From contig JAQSXM010000142.1 in assembly GCA_029256645.1 (NCBI GenBank), forward strand, positions 1 through 7,740: a stretch of 7,740 bases of DNA, read 5' to 3'. Below are positions 5,937 to 7,740 of this stretch, piece by piece. The stretch comes from Sporomusa sp. GTDB taxonomy: Bacteria; Bacillota_C; Negativicutes; Sporomusales; Sporomusaceae. A program made the translations under genes and the position numbers. Position 1 is the first letter of the stretch, and each line of letters starts with the position of its first letter. The notes beneath the pieces are model-generated. The model was given only the letters and a program-made list of their open reading frames with translations. It made no database searches and was not told the origin of the DNA.

Positions 5937-6761
5937 ATGGAAAAAACCATCATCACTGTCGCCACAACCGGCGCTTGGCCAACCAAAGAACACAACCCCA
6001 ATATTCCTTTGACTCCCCGGGAAATTGCTAACGATGTATATGACTGCTGGCAGGCTGGCGCGGCTGTAGCCCACCTGCACATGCGTGACGACGAAGGCAA
6101 AGGCACTATGTGCAAAGAGAAATTTCGTGAAACCGTTGAACTGATTCGCAGCAAATGTGACATTGTCCTCAACCTTACCACGTCCGGTGACCTTCACGCT
6201 ACCGATGAAACCAGAATGGCTCATCTCATTGAACTCAAGCCGGAAATGGCATCTTATGACGCCGGTTCCATGAACTGGATGCATAACAGTTTGTTTCTGA
6301 ACCCGCCCCAGTTCCTTGAAAAGCTCGGCAAAACTATGATTGAAAACGGCGTAAAACCGGAAATCGAAATTTTTGACGCTGGTATGATTTACAACTCGCT
6401 CTACTATATGAAAAAGGGCGTTCTTGCTCAGCCAGCCCATTACCAGTTCGTTTTAGGCGCTGCCGGCGGCACTGCCGCTACTATTGAAAACCTGGTATAT
6501 CTAAAAAGCTTACTGCCACAAGGATCTACCTGGTCAGCTTTGGGCATCGGAAACGGTCATGTCCCAATTATGTTAACTGCGATTGCTATGGGCGGTCATA
6601 TCCGCGTAGGCATGGAAGACAATGTGTATTACGCCAAAAACCAATTGGCAAAATCCAACACTGAATTTGTCGCCAGGGCGGTAAGAGTAGTTAAAGAAGC
6701 CAACAAAGCAGTAGCTACCCCAGCCGAAGCCAGAGAAATCCTAGGTCTTACAAAGAAATAA
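5937..6761 (+). CDS. Beta-keto acid cleavage enzyme, BKACE family (candidate triacetate acetoacetate-lyase)
   Basis: A 274-residue TIM-barrel enzyme of the family founded by 3-keto-5-aminohexanoate cleavage enzyme (Kce). These zinc enzymes react a beta-keto acid with acetyl-CoA to give acetoacetate and a new acyl-CoA. The zinc ligands are visible as His46 and His48 (HLHMRDD) and Glu227, beside catalytic Asp228 and Arg223 (HIRVGMEDN, 221-229). SYDAGSMNW (106-114) and FVLGAAGG (171-178) are further family blocks. At residue 14, where Kce has a glutamate recalled as binding the substrate amino group, this protein has Trp (TGAWPT), arguing against an amino substrate. Start: ATG at 5937 after GAGGTGA (5923-5929). 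Neighbours suggest 3,5-dioxohexanoate (triacetate) as substrate, giving acetoacetate plus acetoacetyl-CoA. Automatic annotation would probably call it Kce. Confidence 0.94.
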   Translation: MEKTIITVATTGAWPTKEHNPNIPLTPREIANDVYDCWQAGAAVAHLHMRDDEGKGTMCKEKFRETVELIRSKCDIVLNLTTSGDLHATDETRMAHLIELKPEMASYDAGSMNWMHNSLFLNPPQFLEKLGKTMIENGVKPEIEIFDAGMIYNSLYYMKKGVLAQPAHYQFVLGAAGGTAATIENLVYLKSLLPQGSTWSALGIGNGHVPIMLTAIAMGGHIRVGMEDNVYYAKNQLAKSNTEFVARAVRVVKEANKAVATPAEAREILGLTKK

Positions 6762-6775
6762 TTAGGAGACGAACT

Positions 6776-7720
6776 ATGATTAAGAATATCGGTGTTATCG
6801 GTGCAGGCACCATGGGGCACGGTATTGCCCTATCTTTTGCCCTGTACGGGTTTGATGTAACTTTATATGATGCCTACGAGAATCAGTTGAAAAAGGCCCT
6901 GACCGAGATCGCTGACGAACTCGCCCTCTTAGCTGAAGAGCAATTCATTGAACCTCAGTCCATTACAGCCACCCTTGATCGGATTAAAGTTTTTAGTAAT
7001 TTACAGCAGGCTGTTCAAGACCGGGATTATGTGATTGAAGCCACTCCGGAAATACTGGAACTCAAGCAAGATCTATTTAAACAATTAGACGAGTTCTGTC
7101 CTAAGCATACCATTCTGGCGAGCAATACGTCCAGTCTCAAGCTAGCTGGTATGATGACCATGATTTCGAACGAACGCAAACAGCGTATGATCGTCAATCA
7201 CTGGTACAATCCCGCCCACCTCATGCCGATTGTTGAACTCTCTTGCTTTGGCAATATGCCGGCAGAGCTTTATGCCGAGGTTGAGCAGTTACATGCTGCA
7301 ATTAAAAAGCAGACAGTTAAGGTGTTAAAAGATGTACCAGGACTGGTAGCCAACCGCATTCAGCAAGGTGTTGCCAGAGAAGTGTTTTCTCTTATTGAAA
7401 TGGGCGTTGCCGAACCTGCTGATATTGATAAAGCCCTTAAATTCGGCCCAGCCTTTCGTTATGCTACCACCGGCCAGTTAGAAGTTGCAGATTTCGGCGG
7501 GCTTGATATCTGGAGCATCGTCGGCGACAACCTATTGAAGGAAATGGATAATCGTCAGAGTGCCAACGATCTCTTAAAGCAAAAAGTATCTGAAGGCAAG
7601 CTGGGGATAAAAACCGGTGAAGGCTTCTATAAATATGAAGAAACTAAGATTCCCGGTATTAAAAAGCAATTTATGAAAAAATTAATCCATCAACTAAAAG
7701 CATCAGAGTACTACAACTAG
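6776..7720 (+). CDS. 3-hydroxyacyl-CoA-dehydrogenase-like NAD-dependent oxidoreductase (candidate 3-hydroxy-5-oxohexanoate dehydrogenase)
   Basis: 314 residues with the two-domain HAD fold. The Rossmann motif GAGTMG is at 9-14 and Asp32 ends strand 2, favouring NAD. EATPE (88-92) and SNTSSL (116-121) are family blocks. Catalytic residues are His142 (NHWYNP) and Glu154 (PIVELS), 12 apart as in HAD enzymes, with Asn193 (GLVANRI). The C-terminal domain ends with GIKTGEGFYKY (277-287). The segment NHWYNPAHLMPIVELS differs from the HFFNPxxxMKLVE of true 3-hydroxybutyryl-CoA dehydrogenases and is nearer to homologues acting on free hydroxy acids such as carnitine. ATG at 6776 follows AGGAG (6764-6768), 14 bp after the BKACE gene. 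I infer oxidation of 3-hydroxy-5-oxohexanoate to 3,5-dioxohexanoate, the next enzyme's substrate. A CoA-ester substrate remains possible. Confidence 0.93.
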   Translation: MIKNIGVIGAGTMGHGIALSFALYGFDVTLYDAYENQLKKALTEIADELALLAEEQFIEPQSITATLDRIKVFSNLQQAVQDRDYVIEATPEILELKQDLFKQLDEFCPKHTILASNTSSLKLAGMMTMISNERKQRMIVNHWYNPAHLMPIVELSCFGNMPAELYAEVEQLHAAIKKQTVKVLKDVPGLVANRIQQGVAREVFSLIEMGVAEPADIDKALKFGPAFRYATTGQLEVADFGGLDIWSIVGDNLLKEMDNRQSANDLLKQKVSEGKLGIKTGEGFYKYEETKIPGIKKQFMKKLIHQLKASEYYN

Positions 7721-7740
7721 GAAAATGATTAAACGAAAAA

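Noticed and set aside
5931..6440. Long antisense reading frame opposite the BKACE gene, and similar open frames opposite the SDR, CoA-transferase and thiolase genes
   Set aside because: They lack ribosome binding sites and recognisable domains and lie wholly opposite genes with intact catalytic motifs; they are coding-bias shadows.
5937..6761. Lysine fermentation cluster (Kce)
   Set aside because: No lysine aminomutase, 3,5-diaminohexanoate dehydrogenase or 3-aminobutyryl-CoA ammonia-lyase gene is present, and the residue-14 glutamate of Kce is Trp here.
5937..7720. Carnitine degradation (carnitine dehydrogenase plus dehydrocarnitine cleavage)
   Set aside because: The BKACE plus HAD-like pair fits superficially, but there is no betainyl-CoA thioesterase, and the SDR and cyclase-family hydrolase are unexplained by that route. 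Kept only as an alternative.
7725..7740. Possible start of another gene (ATG at 7725) just after the last stop codon
   Set aside because: Only five codons are visible, the AGGA is just two bases from the ATG, and nothing distinguishes it from chance.
1..7740. CRISPR arrays, insertion sequences, tRNA or rRNA genes, attachment sites
   Set aside because: No repeat-spacer pattern, transposase, terminal repeats or RNA gene signatures were seen on either strand.

Overview
The window (about 7.7 kb, moderate GC) holds two divergent operons around a gene for a PAS-domain, sigma-54-dependent activator. Strong purine-rich ribosome binding sites, short intergenic gaps, intrinsic terminator style and the gene families suggest an anaerobic Firmicute, perhaps a Negativicute or Clostridium-like bacterium; the taxon is only a guess.

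Layout. Leftward operon, transcribed from about 2726 toward position 1: CoA-transferase subunit A, subunit B, a small cupin, a short-chain dehydrogenase/reductase (SDR), and the first 31 codons of a cyclase-family metal hydrolase cut by the window edge. Next, also leftward, is the sigma-54 activator gene (2990-4537), closed by a perfect 23-bp inverted repeat whose loop contains the stop codon. Rightward operon (4732-7720): thiolase, beta-keto acid cleavage enzyme (BKACE family), and a 3-hydroxyacyl-CoA-dehydrogenase-like oxidoreductase. Each operon has a near-consensus -24/-12 (sigma-54) promoter with the same spacing and a leader of 45-48 nt. The activator gene has its own sigma-A-type promoter.

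How the genes work together (inference from families and from knowledge of the anaerobic phloroglucinol pathway): the set matches that pathway almost step for step. The SDR would reduce phloroglucinol to dihydrophloroglucinol; the cyclase-family hydrolase would open the ring to 3-hydroxy-5-oxohexanoate; the HAD-like dehydrogenase would oxidise it to 3,5-dioxohexanoate (triacetate); the BKACE enzyme would react this with acetyl-CoA to give acetoacetate and acetoacetyl-CoA; the CoA-transferase would activate the acetoacetate; and the thiolase would split acetoacetyl-CoA into acetyl-CoA. Carbon and redox balance: one C6 ring gives three C2 units, with one NAD(P)H used and one NADH regained. The cupin is the only enzyme-like gene without an obvious step. 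The activator, with an N-terminal PAS domain, is the likely substrate-responsive switch for both operons.
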